This document shows, one piece after another, positions 1-13,700 of a stretch of 64,000 nucleotides of DNA. This DNA comes from Prochilodus magdalenae. Lineage: Eukaryota > Chordata > Actinopteri > Characiformes > Prochilodontidae. The DNA is taken from positions 977,501-1,041,500 of the forward strand of contig JAMWET010007157.1 in assembly GCA_024036415.1 (NCBI GenBank). The letters are read 5' to 3'. Position numbers and translations under genes: made by a program. Below the pieces are notes generated by a model. That model made no database searches. It worked only from the letters and a program-made list of their open reading frames with translations, and was not told where the DNA came from. Position 1 is the stretch's first letter; each line of letters starts with the position of its first letter.

Positions 1-1269
1 AAATGACAACCTTCTTCACATGCTAGTTTAGCGTATTTCGCTCCTGTAGTGAATTCTAGGACAGTTTCTTTACAGTGTACATTTCACAACAAACCTCTCT
101 CAAAGGTTAAATTTCAGTAACTGAATTTTGAAGCAATTTCAAAAAATGTGGCTTTCCTCTTTAGGTAGGAACTTTGAGGCATATTTCTCAGCCTCCCCAT
201 CTCTCTCTCTCTCACACTCATGCATTCGGAGACTGCTCATGGTATGGTGCAGGCTGGTGTTGTGATGTATCTGCTACGTGATAAATACTCTGCACTTCAG
301 CAAAGAGCTCTAATGCAGGAGATTCATCTCCCCTGCTCAGATACATCACACAGGCCGAGAGCGAGCGCTGCAATAAAACATCATACGGCAGCTCAATGTG
401 CGCATCTCCTACCGAGAGCATCGCGCACGGCAGTAAACACGCACTCAATATCTTAACTAATGTACATCCACTAATGTCTTTCACGGCAGTCCTGCATGTC
501 TTATGCAGAAATACGCACCCACTGTCCAAACTCTCCGAGACAATAAAGCATCTGAAACGCCGCAGTGGTGCTTAGCTACACCCGTCACTGTGCTCGCACA
601 CATGCTCATAAATCTGCTCTCTCAGTTCACTCAGTGCACTCTGCCTGCTTGTAAATTCTGAGCACTGTCAGGTAGGGCTGGGCAATACAGACCGGAAATC
701 ATATCTTAGTGGTTTAATGAAATTGGATAGTGATCCAAATAAAATACATATACGTAGTTGCATAATTCAAGCCTTCTTGTTCTACTGTTGAAACATGGAC
801 CATATCTCTAGTAACATGGTAGACCAAAGCACTTTTTTTTCATCTACATAAGGCAGACCACCAATCCACCATCCCCTCTTATTATCTCAGCTCCTCTGCT
901 AAAATATTACAGCGATGGTGGTGAATAAAGAGGAGACAGAGCTGAATGTATAACGTTAGCTCCACTTACAACAGGTAATGAGTTTGAGAAATGGCAACAG
1001 TGAAGCAGCTGACAAGTTCTGACAAAAAGCAGGCCGCACTTTCACAACATTCCTAATCTTTAGTTTTGTTCATGAGAAACATCAGCGCAAAACTATATAA
1101 ACATTTGTGATTTTCCTATTTGGACATAAGTTGCTGTAAGATTATCCTAATATTAATTTGAGAAAATTATTCACATAGTATTAAAGATGAGGTTTCTAAA
1201 ATCCTGCCTCAGATCTTCTTCTGTGGTGTTTTACTTCTCACTGGTTCATTCCCCAGGCAAAACTGTCAT
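1..1269. other. Intronic sequence, nothing recognised
   Basis: Contains a short CT run at about 200-215 and otherwise unique sequence. The two overlapping open frames at 218-529 lie on opposite strands with no supporting motif. Confidence 0.4.
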
Positions 1270-2115
1270 TACACTGTCATTATTTATTTCATCAGTTAAG
1301 AAAAAAAGGAAAATCAATAACTAAAGAATCCAGTTATTTCAGAGTTTAGTGTGTATGCACTGCCTTTATTACAGCGTTCAGCTGTCATCTGCAAAGACGG
1401 CCCTCCTTTCTCGTATTGATGGACTCATTTCTTCTAGACTGGTAGAGAGTAAAGAGGGAGGAGGAGGGACTGTGCATTTCCTTGCTGAGGTGAACACCAC
1501 AGCTTTCTGGGGTCTATGTTGCCATTTATTTATTCCTACTTGTGATTTGTTGTCATCTACTTGCTCAGCATTAGAGTTTGTATTTTCTGCTTCCCAAACA
1601 CATTATGTGATGTTGAGGTCTGGACTCTGGGGTCAGCTCATTGTTCTGAGAACACCAGCAGCTTCTTTGTTTGATGTGTCTGTCTTGTTTTCTCAGTGAG
1701 GTCTTCTTGACAGTTACACATCCTTTCTAAACCCCTTGTGTTGAGTTGTCTTCTTACAGTGAAAGGATGGACAGAGACACCTGTGGATTTTTTCAGATGT
1801 GAATCAGCAGTGGAGCTTGATATTCTCCCCTCTCTCAAAGATGAAAACTCCAACTGCTGGATATATGATGGGGACTGTTTTGGTGGTATAGCAGGTTTTG
1901 GATGGTTTTCCAATTTTATCTGTATCTTTTAGTCATTTTTGGCACTCAGTCATTTTTGGAAACTCCTGTTCACGCACTTAATTTTCTATGACTTTGGATT
2001 TTCTCATACAAGTGGATTATCGTCATATCAGCAGAAAATAAAAAACTAGTTGTTTTGACTGGAGGCAGTTAAATAAATGTAGGGTGGTCTCTGACTTTTG
2101 TTTAACACTGGATGC
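1270..2115 (-). mobile_element. Tc1-like remnant, 'GGTGGTCTCTGA' family, first copy
   Basis: On the minus strand, 1740-1800 encodes VHPFTVRRQLNTRGLERM, a Tc1 second helix-turn-helix. Only about 130 bp further on, near 1625, comes PQSPDLNI, the block that precedes the catalytic Glu in Tc1 transposases; the Glu codon itself is lost to a stop. The stretch between these motifs is far too short, so the gene is internally deleted. The 3' boundary is AGGGTGGTCTCTGACTTTTG at about 2087-2106, a terminal repeat also seen at 31825-31852 and 63310-63340. The left boundary near 1270 is estimated. Confidence 0.6.
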
Positions 2116-4352
2116 TAAGATGCTTAGCTGTCAGTTGGCAGCTAACCGAACAAAACAACTTAAATTCAAAATGATAACTTTACAGGAGAAGGAAAAACAT
2201 TTTTAGTGCAAACCAGACTTTGTTCCAGTTCTTCATAAAATGTATTTACGTTAAATTTTTATACACAAAAACTAGTAATTAGAATTTTTTATACAAAAAC
2301 AAAAATTTTAGTGCAGCATGTTACTGTTACCAATTCAATCCCAAAGCTATCTGTACGCTGGTACAGCTACTGTGTCTATTTTCCATTGACAGCCGAACCA
2401 TAAAAGTATCTAATTAACCGAATCATTAAAGTAGAGTTCTATAAAGGTTGTGTGATGGCCACTTTGGTGTGGTGTTTGTATTAGTACTGTGCCATATTGC
2501 AGTGTTCTGTGAAAAAACACAACATAACTACAGTTTATTCAAAAAAAATTACAAATGCATGCATGAAATCTGTTTTGTTCTTTATTTCCAGAACATATTT
2601 ACTAACAGAAACTGACCCCCTTTTTATTACAGGGTAAATAAGATCCATCCTATCTGCTGCAATGCAAACTGTTCAAATCCACCAGTACCACGCCCTGTTT
2701 ACTGAATAAGGCTAAATATACAAAGATGCTGGACCACATTAAAGTTCATGAAGTTTCATTTTGCCCAATGCTCCTTTTTAACATTGCCCTATGAATATTT
2801 CACACGATGGTATTAATACAAAGCAATGCTGTGTGGAGCTGAAATTCAAATCCTTTATATTTTCAACAATCCTGCTATTTCGGCTTTAGCCTAGAGTGTT
2901 AGAGAGACTTCATGCCAGGTTTCAAATGATACTTCTTCCCATCCTGTCTATCAGCTACATCAACTATGAAAGAAACAGTATGCATTGTGAAAACTTTTTG
3001 ATCCTGAACTTCTGATTCTTTCTGGTCTTTCAAATCCGTCTTCTGCGTTTTCATCACAGGCTTAATCATGGTTTGGAAGCTGACTGCGCCAGATCTGATT
3101 GGACGAGTTTCCCGCATTATTTACACCAAACTCCTTCTTCAGTTCCCCCATTTGGCCCTCTCTCGATGGAGATGGCACACTTTCTGTTCTGGAGCTTCTC
3201 CCATAGTGATATAAGCTAATGAAGGGGATCAATATTGCATCTACCTCCAGAGATGCCACAGAATCAAGGAAGTGTTGTTACACACAGTAACGCATCTTTT
3301 ATGGGTTAGGGCTCAGATGGAGCAATGCAGGAACACAGGTGATAACTGCTCAGAGCTCTTGGCAGGGCTCGGGTGAATAATGTGCTGAAAATGAGATGGC
3401 AAAACCATGCTGAGCTACAGCTGAGGGCATATTCACCACACGCCACCATAAATAAGGCCAGCCCTTGTACAGCAATAAGAAACAAGACAGTTTTAGAAGG
3501 ACACTGAGCAACACACCTTTGAGTTGCCTCAGCTATGAATAAATACAAGTGTTAGGCCAGCAGACACATTAGAACCAGAGAGACTTGAGTTGGCGATGAA
3601 AATATTTTTGGTTGTAACCCAGAAAAAGGCATTGCATTGGATTTGAACAATGCTCTGAAAACACTGCCAAACACAGCAGACACAAACAATTCTAAGCCAC
3701 GAGCTTAAAAGCTGGAAATCTAGCATCGCCCAAAGCCAAAAGGCAGTTGCTCTAGCCAAGTCTATACATGAACACAGACACTCTTAAAAAAATAAAGGTG
3801 TCAAGGGATTTTTCAGAATATTGCCATAGAGGAACTGCGTTTGGTTCCCTAAAGAAACATTCAGGGGCTGGTTCTTTAAATTTATTTAATTACTCTTATT
3901 TAATAAATGACTAAATTAATTACCTAAATTGAAGGAAAAGATAGTGGGGTGAACTGACCACTACTAAACTAAAGAAAAACTGAGCAAAATTAACCCAACT
4001 TTCTCTTTAGTTCAGTAGTGACTTATAGGGGTCCCTATGTAGATCTCTCCATGTCATACAATGGGTAAAGGCTAGCCTTTCCTCTGAGACACAAGTAGCA
4101 TAAGCTTTTTCTGTGAAACCAGCACAGTATACAGTGTGGAAAAAGGCTACAGCTTAACGGCCTGAACTGCCTAAAGGCTACATAACAATCATGTCCCTGT
4201 TCATGTTTATGAGGAAAGCCATTTCATGTGTGGAAGGCTTCTATACACCTCTTCTATATATTTTAACAAGCTTGGCAGCAGGTGAAATTAAAGATCCTTG
4301 TGCTTCTAAAGAATGCCCTTAAGCTAGACAGTATACTATTATACAGTATATT
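2116..4352. other. Intronic sequence, nothing recognised
   Basis: AT-rich unique-looking sequence. Short minus-strand open frames at 2899-3759 show no motif or splice structure. Confidence 0.4.
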
Positions 4353-4640
4353 ATTTAGAGGATAGCCACTCATTTAGGGCATAGTTCACCTGTTAAGATG
4401 ATCTGTTTATAGGACAGTGCACCTAATTGGAGTATGGGGTACCTGTTTAAGGGATGGCGCACTCATTTAGAGGATAGTGCGCCTATATAGAGTAGAGCTC
4501 ACACTTTTAGAGAACAGTGCACCCATTTAGAAGATTATGCACCTATTTAGAAGATAATGCTCCGATTTAGATGAAAGCAACCCATTTACAGGACAGTGTG
4601 CATGTTTAGATGACAGTACACCTGTTTACAGGACAATTTG
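4353..4640. repeat. Degenerate minisatellite, about 21-bp unit
   Basis: About 15 units follow the consensus ATTTAGAGGACAGTGCACCT with 19-22-bp spacing and roughly 20-30% divergence between units. It is non-coding. Confidence 0.85.
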
Positions 4641-7477
4641 TGTTGGAGTAGAAATGAAATATGTTCTATGGCGAGTGTAGAGAACGTGTCAGTTTTTTTT
4701 TTTTTCGTATTTGCAGTTTTTCTAAGGTTTTTCCAGATTCTGTCAACCTCCCCCACTCCTATTTTCTGTTTCTGTAAGCTCCTACACCACCAAACAGTGA
4801 GTGCTTTGGGTGGATTGTGTATTTTTTTTTAAATATGACACATTTTACATACAGCAGTACATCAGATTCCTGTCATATCATCCAACTTTAGGATTGGTTA
4901 GCTGCTAGTTAGCTGACTAGTGTGACTGGTGTAGATCCCTGTGCACTTCATGCAGTGGACCCATGCCAGTCAATGGGGGGATCAGAACAAATGTTGCAGT
5001 AATTACGAGGTCAGTTCATCACAGCAGACGCCTTAAGTTTCTGGCTTAAGAAAGAGCATATACATAACGTAAATGCTCTAAACTGATTCAAATAGGGCAT
5101 GATATGTGAGCCTCTGTTTTGTTTATGCAGATAATGCCGAAACTGTTCGGTTGTCTAAGCAAAATCAAAAGCACAAGCATGGCCCATGTCTAGGGGGCAC
5201 GCTGATGATGCTGTTTAGCCTAATGAAGAGCAGGCTAGCTTATTTGGCTTTGCTTCTGCTACGGGGCGTGTGCAGGGGAGAGTGGTTGGCATGAGCTGAA
5301 GCTGGTGTGAAGGGCTGTCAGCAGGCCGGGAGGAGTGCTTTGTGCTGTGCTGTGCTACGCTACGCTGGGGCTGCCAGGAGGGCTGATGGGTGGAGAGAGA
5401 AAAAGAGACAGGGCAGAATGTTAATGAAGTCCATCTTAGAAGAGCTAGCCTCAGAGTTTTACAACACAACTGAAAGGGGCGGAGGGGGGGTCTAAGTCAG
5501 ATACTGTGAAGAACACTGGCTGCAGATTCAAGAGAATCCAGAATGTCATGGGTAAAGACTAAAGCTTTAGAGTTTTCTTTGCTGTACTTTCACTTTGCAC
5601 TGCATATTCGGCTAAATGTAAATATAAAGCATTTACATAAGGCTTATTAACATAAAAGAGTAATCACACCCCTCTAGTTTTAGATAACACCATCCTTAGT
5701 TAACTTTGAAAAGCAACAGCATGGAAATTGGTCAGGACAGAAAGTGGGTGGGCATTATCATGCAAATAAAGCCATAGTCCACAATACCACTGAGTCTCAA
5801 TCAACAGGTAACACTGGCCCAAATCTGATTTTCTCACCAAACCTGATTTTTGTATCTGTAAAATGCAGTATCTATAAAATGCAATGTATATCTGACATTA
5901 GTCTGAACATATCAGCCTCCAAACCGATCCGCATGCGCATAAAACAATGCTTCACGTGACTCGTCCAGAGGTAAATAATTAGGACTGCTCAAAGATGTAG
6001 GTTTCACTGACAGAGATTTCAGCTTCATCTTCACCGGCATCACAGCAGTCAATCCCAATGACTGACAGATGAGCTTCAGGTATTCACCTTGCTGTAAATA
6101 GGGCACTTTGTTTGACTATATAATTACGGCCTGGCCACACAGACTGACTCATACTGCCGCATATGTATCAGATGTCTGTACCACGTAAGAAAGTGCCTCA
6201 AATCTAAATGGAAAATATCAGATTTAATGTTGACACTGACATACAGAAACACATCTGTGCCACATGTAAATGAAAATTGAGCTGCCTTTACCTGCAAAGT
6301 AAACAAAGCCTTAAACTTCATTGTGACTCAGATGTATTCTGTGAACATGATTACAATAATGTTAATGAAACCCAAGCAAGCCTTTACAAAATGCCTTTCA
6401 GTGCCCTTCATTTCAGATCTCGGCAGACACAAACAGAGAAGGGCTGAGAAACCCGCTAAAATGAAAACAGAGAGGGATGGATGGCTGGAATCGGTGTGAT
6501 TAGCTGAGCATGCAGATATCTAAACTCATCTTGTGTTTAAGTAGGGAATAATAAACCCAGCGAGCTGAAGTAAACATTCACCATCATTAGGTTGGCTCTA
6601 TTATAACACAGAAAACCTCTCAGATAAATTAGCATTACTGAAGCGGTGGTAATTTCTAGCATGCATCAGACAGGCACAACCAAGAAGTCCAGCTTGCAGC
6701 ATCCCTTTCTGGAGGAAACACACAACAAAAGATCATGGGAACATTTTTTGAGCATTTTAAAAATCATTAAATGAGACCCTGCATATGGTCAAAGCTTTGA
6801 ATCACGGCCTGATTGAAACCCGACATATCATTTTAGGCCACCATTGGGATTTGTGGAAACATAAGACAGACAGCAAGTGTGCATTTTTGCATTTATGAAT
6901 TGAACTCTTATAGCTTAATTTCTTTTTTAATTCCACTTTAAACATTACAGCTGACATGCAAATAAATAAACAAATAAACAGTTTTAAAAAAATCACAGCA
7001 TCATCCGCTATAACTGACATCTTCCACACGGAAAGAAAAACGTCGGCCTACTTGCTTTCTTTCTCATTAAACATGAAAGCTCATGAATAAATCTATATGA
7101 AAGAAATAATTTAAGACAGGAAATATTTTTAGTTGAAAATAAAAACATCAGGTCTGAAAATTTCACGGGGTCGTCCGCTTTGAATAATAACTACTGGTCT
7201 TGGTCAGGATGGGCTTGGTAGGCTACAGATTCTCATCAGCTGGCTACCAGCGCATGTTGTTACATGCCTTTTTTTGGCAGCATGCCAGATAATCCTACTA
7301 GAATATAAACATCTATTTATGATGCCCCTTACTTATAATTAATCATTCAAATGTACCTGTTCATATTAAGGCAAAATCATAATCTGTTTTTTGTTCTGTT
7401 ATTATAATACATTGAGCAAAAATAAAAAGTCTCAACTCTCAACTTTAAAGAATCTCAGTTTCTCTCTCACTTCATTA
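4641..7477. other. Intronic sequence, nothing recognised
   Basis: Contains a G-rich patch near 5270-5490 with small local duplications (GCTGTGCTGTGCTACGCTACGCTG at about 5343). No gene or transposon was recognised. Confidence 0.4.
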
Positions 7478-7835
7478 GGTACATCTCTTGAATCTACACT
7501 CATTGACCTTTTTAATCAGCTTCACTGACCATATTGGAGCAGTTTGTAGATCTACAACTACAGACTGTAGTTCATCTGTTTCTCTGCATACTTTGCTAGA
7601 CTGCTCTTCACTGGTCAGGTCCCCCATAGAACCACCACAGAGCAGGTATTATGGTATTATGTGGGTGGTGGATCCCACATAATGGGGGAGAAAGTGACAC
7701 TGCTGGTGTGTTAATGTGTGCTTTGGTGGTGAAAGTAGATCAGATACAGCAGTGCTGCTGGAGTTTTAAACACTTCACTGCTGGACTGAGTCTGGAGTCC
7801 ACCAACCAAAACTGTCCAGACATCTGCCCATTAAA
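7478..7835 (+). mobile_element. Palindromic non-autonomous repeat, copy A
   Basis: This copy has the same orientation as the one at 54990 and shares the CACAGAGCAGGTATTAT core, TGTTTCTCTGCATAC, CACTGGTCAGG and AGCAGTGCTGCTGGAG. Within it, ATTATGTGGG at 7656 and CCCACATAAT at 7674 form a perfect 10-bp stem with a short loop. No coding frame is present and the copy is diverged and probably immobile. Confidence 0.72.
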
Positions 7836-8239
7836 GTGAGTAATCATAAAACTACAAAGGAAAAACAGGAACAACGAGTCTAGGCACAAGGAAGTGTATC
7901 TATGAGGTGGCCGGTGGGTCCAACTGTGTAATGTTTGGCATCTATGTGATTGACTTATGACTGTGTTTGATTTGTCATTACTATTGATGAAACAAATGAA
8001 AATCCTTCAATAAGTATTCGCCAAGATGAACAGTTATTTTCCTAAAATCAATAATTCAATAAATATATCACTATTGTGCTGAGCCGTATGGCGTTCAAGC
8101 ATGCTGAAAACACGCAGGGCCAAAATAAAACATAAACGCTTCACACTAAAGAAGAATTTACAGACTCAATGAATATCCCAACTCTATTTTTGAAGAAATG
8201 TCCAAAGAAAACAGTCCAAAAGATTTTACAGATACCCCC

Positions 8240-9370
8240 TAGTGGGTCTTTGAAGGAGTTTTGTGCTCAGAGCTAAGTGGTCCTCATCATGTTGGTCTCC
8301 AATTGAGTCAGATCGGATCTGATTGAGAGGCGGCGAACAGAAGCCATGCGAAGTCTCAGACAGCACTAAGTAGACCGATGCAGTAACGCGATATGAAACT
8401 CATGCAGAAAAATCACCTGCTTCGCATCTCATGTGTGATTGTGTCTGGTGGCTCCTTTTGAAGCCGTCTGTCCGTAATTTCCACAATGCAGAAGAGTGCC
8501 TCTCAAAGCCAGTGCATCAAAGAAACCTTGAATCAAAGGGGCCCATAGATGAGCGCTACTGTAGCACATAACTAACAAGCGTTCCACATCAAAGAGTGGC
8601 GCGTGCAGGAGTCGCTAAAAAGATACCGAGGCTATGTTTGAAGGAGGAAAATGTTAAACTGCATTTAGAGAGCAGACAAGCAGAAGGCGAAAGGAAATAA
8701 CCCAAGGTAAATGACTGCTTCGGGCAAAAATTATCCCATGGATTTAAACACGAGCCCAAGAACAATAACAAACCATCGCCTGTAATTTCATGAGAGTGGT
8801 AGGTTATTACAGGGGGGGGGGTTATCATTTGTGTGCTTGATTACAGCGCCGTGTTGAGCCCACACGGGCGACGGCTGAATGCACTTGAGTATGTCTCGCA
8901 ATCAAGGTGAGGTGAAAGGTCAAAAGCCTCCTGCAGATGGCCGCTGGCTACAGCGTGGTTGTACGCCTCTGCGCCCAGAACACCGCACAAAGAACGAAAA
9001 GAGAAAAAACAAGACACGAAGCAGAAATAGCACAAAAGCTGAAGGAGACTGTGTCTGAAATAATCAGAACAGAAGCAGAATATTTGGAGTCTAGCTACAA
9101 AATAAAACAGAAGTGAGCAGTGTGATAAACAGTTCAGCAAATATTGCGTCAGGCGGAAGGAGAAAAGAGCGACTCTGAGGCTCATCAGAGCTAACATAGC
9201 ACGCAGGATCAGTGATCAAACCCGAAAAGAATCCAAAGTCCTTTCTCAACAAACGAAACCCAAAGGGATCAGCAATCAGAGCATTACGCAAGAACCACAC
9301 TGAACTAGTCCATTTTTGACTGTCAGAGGCTTCAGTGGTATCTGTTCTCAATGCATCCGCATCCACCAGC
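8240..9370. other. Non-repetitive intronic stretch, candidate conserved element
   Basis: Base composition is more balanced than in the surrounding AT-rich intron and no repeat was recognised. It contains two overlapping minus-strand open frames, neither with recognisable homology; one includes GVLGAEAYNHAVASGHLQEAFDL at about 8915-8990. It could hold conserved non-coding sequence; there is no direct evidence of function. Confidence 0.2.
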
Positions 9371-9378
9371 TTACCATG

Positions 9379-9499
9379 CAGTTGTATGTAAAGGTTTGGT
9401 TAGCTCTGGTCAAAATTCATTGTTTTTCCCTATATGTTAAAATCTGCATTCAACTAAACGTGATTTGAACAGGGGCACCCAAAGTGTCGCATACAACTG
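9379..9499. mobile_element. Short inverted-repeat element (MITE-like)
   Basis: The left end, CAGTTGTATGTAAAGGTTTGG, is the imperfect inverse of the right end, GGGCACCCAAAGTGTCGCATACAACTG. The 121-bp interior, CTCTGGTCAAAATTCATTG, resembles the start of a common fish DNA transposon with ends reading 'GTATGCAAAAGTTTGGGCACCCC' (from memory). It is non-coding. Confidence 0.5.
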
Positions 9500-10587
9500 T
9501 GTCTAAGTTGTAAACAATTTCAGCACAATAATGAAGAAGGGGGAAAAGTAGGACACCCTTGTCCATTTAATGGTGCACTTAAATGACTGATTTGGGTGTA
9601 AAGTTGTTTTTTGGCTATTTTGTTAATATCACAACAGTGAATTATGTTAAGTACATGTGTATGATAACTTTCAATCACTCAAGTAAAATCACTCCTTTTT
9701 AAAATTTAATATGGTAAAAATGCCATATAGTCTAAAGTCATGCAGCTTTAATTGGTATTAAATGCTTCAAACATTTGACTCCCATCACCACCGCCAAGAA
9801 CAATGTCTTTTGAACAACGCATTACACATAAAAACATTCTGACTGCTTAAAACATTCTCCTTACAATCCTTAAAATGTTTTAATTGTGGACAAATAAAAA
9901 GTGGGAAATTCCTCCTCAAAAAATGTATATAATAAACATAATATATAATATTATAATGTTTTTTAACTGGTTTTGCAAAACAACATGCTTATTTATCTTT
10001 TGCTTTATTTTCTAAAACAATCAAAACCACTACTTCTGTTACAGGCATATAATGAAAGTTTTGCATATGAAATATCATACCTGAAAACCGGAAAACACCT
10101 GAAAATATGTGTATCATTACACCCTTGTTAAATATGGATGATAAATATGGACGCTGGCTCTGGATTGCGCTCAGATAAAGACTTTTTATTAGCATCCTTC
10201 GTGTCTCTGCCGGCTGCAGGCTGCTGAATGAAACCCTGTTTTCAGACATTTGGCTGGTCTGGCCCTCACAGACTGATCAGCCATGCGCCAGGCGGTAGTG
10301 GAAGCCATTTTGGCTCAGACAGGCGTTATGGTGTGATACTGGCAGCAGGCCACCAGAGCAGATTGCTTCACCCATTCCCAGCCTAGAAACACACAGTCAC
10401 CGTGTCTGTCTGCTCGAAAAAACTCACTGAGGCATTGGCAGGATAAAAAGAGGTAATAACATTGTGCCCTAAACCTAAACCAGGTCTAAACCCAATACCA
10501 ATGTTCATCCAAGGTTTCCCCCACAAGAATATTAGTAAGGCTCTGGAGCAGAAACACCTCAGCTCATCCTAAAGTTGCAGGACAGAG

Positions 10588-10690
10588 GTCTCCAGAGAAT
10601 GCATTTCCATTCATCCATAGCCCAGTGCTGGGGTACTGTATACCCCTAGCCAATGCTTGGCATTGGGCATGATGACCTCATGCCGTGATC
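10588..10690 (-). mobile_element. Short Tc1 transposon remnant
   Basis: CTCCAGAGAATGCATTTCC...CCCAGTGCTGGGGTACTGTATACCCC...CCAATGCTTGGCATTGGGCATGATG matches, from memory, the antisense of the region around the first catalytic Asp in the family represented at 25311 and 40893. It is too decayed to translate. Confidence 0.45.
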
Positions 10691-10732
10691 AGAGTACACA
10701 ACATTTCTGTGATCAGAGTACACAACATTTCT
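10685..10732. repeat. Perfect 24-bp tandem duplication
   Basis: A 24-base unit starting GTGATCAGAGTACACAAC occurs twice in tandem without mismatch (10685-10708 and 10709-10732), so the duplication is recent. It lies at the edge of a Tc1 remnant. Confidence 0.9.
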
Positions 10733-13700
10733 GTCTTTGGTCACACATTGGTCACTATGTGAGATTAGGCATTCACAGTGGTCAAGAGAGTGTGCACCAT
10801 TTCTGAGTGTCAGGAAGAGAATAGTATGGAGTGTCTGTCCTTTGAAGGGAACTTGAGATGACAAATGTGTAAAGAACAGCTGCACTCTTACAGGAGCGCT
10901 TTAAATGTGAGCTATTATTTTGCTTTGATCAGTGCTTTAGCATCTCGGTAACATGTTTGTGGTGCTGCTTTGTGATGTAACACTGCTGTTAAATCCTAAG
11001 TGCATGTTATTGGGATATATGTCACCTGTGGTTTGCTGTTCCTCCCGTTCCTCTGTCTCTTCACTATATTTACATATGAAAAACTTAAGCAATTCTGAAA
11101 TGCTAGACCTTTCACCAGAGTGTCATACGTCATCCCAGCCACCACACTGCTGTTTTCAGGTTATGTGCAGCTGAGCATCCCATTATATTGGCAAAGCTTT
11201 TTTATTGCTATTATACAAACAACATGTGTGCAACTGTGGACCTGGGCGCACCTTAAAGCAGCTCAATTCAAAGTAGTTGGAAGGCTTTCTGGATACCATT
11301 GGACAAATAGTGTCAAACGAAAGGAAGCAGGCAGTGTTACCCTGAACGTTTTGGAATTATTAATTATAACTTATTTCTCTTGCCTTCAAGGAAGAGCCTT
11401 CATTCTCTTTGATAGCACTCTCATACAGAGACCCCATTCACTTCATCAAAATTTTGGCTTCTGGTGTAAGCCTAATAAAGGACCATCAAAAAATATTTGT
11501 CACAAAGTACAAAATAAATAAATAAATGCCACTGTAGGAGTATGGCAGGGGAAGCCTGAAGCATTTGAGCATTGATAAAGACAAGGTAGGTGGGTCAGGA
11601 GCACTCTGCCGCTTCATCAGACACTGCAGGGCTTTAATGTGTCAGTGCTGATCGTGTCAGGAACCAGGCTAAACACACCACTCAGCTGCATTCCTCTACA
11701 AAAGAGGAAGATCAACAGCTCTACAAGATTTACAGCTGCTCAGGAGAATTTCCATTTTTCATTGGTCTCTTTAGATGCCTTTAAGCAGAAAACACTTAAG
11801 CATATTTAAAAGTCAAGGTTGGGGTAAAGTTACAGTAATGTGATCACTATTTTCCTGCAGTGTAACACATCACAGTTTAAATTCTCAAGATGGTTTATTT
11901 GGTAATTACAATTATTTTTTACTGTTATACTTTAATGTCTCTACTTTGTATGTAATTTGTGACTGTGTGTGTTCCCTTTGTCAGCTAACTGTGAGAGTCA
12001 CAAAAATTGAGAAGTGTCGTGCGGTCAGGGGAAACAGCATGAATCTGACCAGGTATGCCGAAGCCTCTACTCTTCTCTATGAGAAACTGGTGGATAAATA
12101 ACCCTGTGCTAAAGAGGTCAGAGCATGTAGTTACCTGCACAGGTCAGATTCATTCAGAAACCCCTCTGTGTGTAAGCTTTACATTTAGTTCCTAAGGAGA
12201 CCACATAATGGCAAACTGTATTTACACTGCCATGGTTGAATAAGGAGAGTTCAGAACATAGAACTGACATATCATGAACCTTAAGCACTGTTGTTGCTCT
12301 TTCAAATTTAAATCCTATTTTACAAAAAAGGATGGTAAAACGAGACGCTTCCAAAATCCTAGACTTAACGCTACTTAATGCTACAACATGTAAGTAGCAG
12401 CCATGCTGTGTGATTTTATCCTTGTTTGCTGGTTAAAGCAGAAATTTAATAGCAAATAACATTTCATTTACTACGTGTGTCTGTTTTGCTTCTGTGTGAT
12501 CGTCAGAGTATCTTGCTGTAAGCCGTCCAGTCAGAAAGAGTGGCTTATCTAATTTTTATGCGCTTAGCAGGTCACTTACCTTTTGTAAAGACATAAGAAA
12601 ACAATTATACTAAAACAAAAGTTTATCAACTTGTCTGTTTCTTTTATAGGGTAAACCGAAGCATGAGCTGTTCATATTTGCTTATATGTAGGGATGGTAA
12701 CAGGCCTTTTCAAAGATCTGTACCATTATTGGCTATTGCTGTACCTAAGGCTGTACTATTGTTTGTGAAACTAAAAGGTTTTACTGTGAATCCTAAATTC
12801 TTCAAATAACAAGAGAGTTTTGGTCAACGTTATACGTCTTCATGGAAGGTCTGGCTTCAAATTAAGGGGAACATTAAAGCAGTATTAAGCTATGAGTTCA
12901 CATAAAAAGATATTATTACCCAACAAGACACATTTGAATGGTTAAAAAATGTAATATACCAACTAAATTTCATAGACATATTTTGTGTTTGGTTTTGAAG
13001 TTATGAGGGAAATGTAGCTTAACAATTATCGGGACATATGGTCATATGTATAAATGTATGCTTAGCTAAAATAGTGGATGCACAGTTAAAGCCCCAATTC
13101 TATCTAAAAATTGTACAGACCATCAGAAAGTCGATTTGACTATTTAATTAAGGACTTTGCACAGTTCAAGGCAGTTTAAGACCTCAGTTTGAACAATGCC
13201 AGTTGTCAGGGTATAAACTATTACTCCAATTCAAAATCCTGGTCTCCTACATGCATAAACCCCTGTACGATGTGAAGCAGAGAAAAAGATGAAGTCCAAA
13301 AGAGAGATCAAGTACGTGTATACATGACTGTGAAACAGTAAAGCAGGAGGTTGCATCTTTCAGCCCATCTTAACTGGCACACAAACACATATAGTCTCTC
13401 ACACACACACAAAGAGGTCTTTCCAAGCACTGTGGAGGCGTCGCTGCAGGAGAGTCTGCGCCAGGGCAAACTCGCAGCGGGTTGACGTGGGAGATTGATG
13501 CACTTCTCAGTGGGAACAAGTGACATTCATTTTAATTAGGCCGCCATTGTTCCCTACCTGCTCCTTCCTCCCAATCCAAACCCCTCGCGGCAGGAGCACG
13601 GGGGCCCGGGGAGGAGTGACCTCTCAGCACAATGCTCAACACACGCGCCCACTTACATCAGGACGTTTGATTAACATTTAATTAACATTTCTGTGACATT

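Noticed and set aside
11120..11521. 133-codon plus-strand open frame
   Set aside because: No motif, no splice structure and no repeat-family match; probably a chance frame in intron.
13361..13400. Minus-strand QLRWAERCNLLL, considered as the next nphp4 exon (RWAxWNPLL-like)
   Set aside because: Flanking residues do not follow the expected GRVTLPLQGG continuation and no acceptor/donor pair fits.
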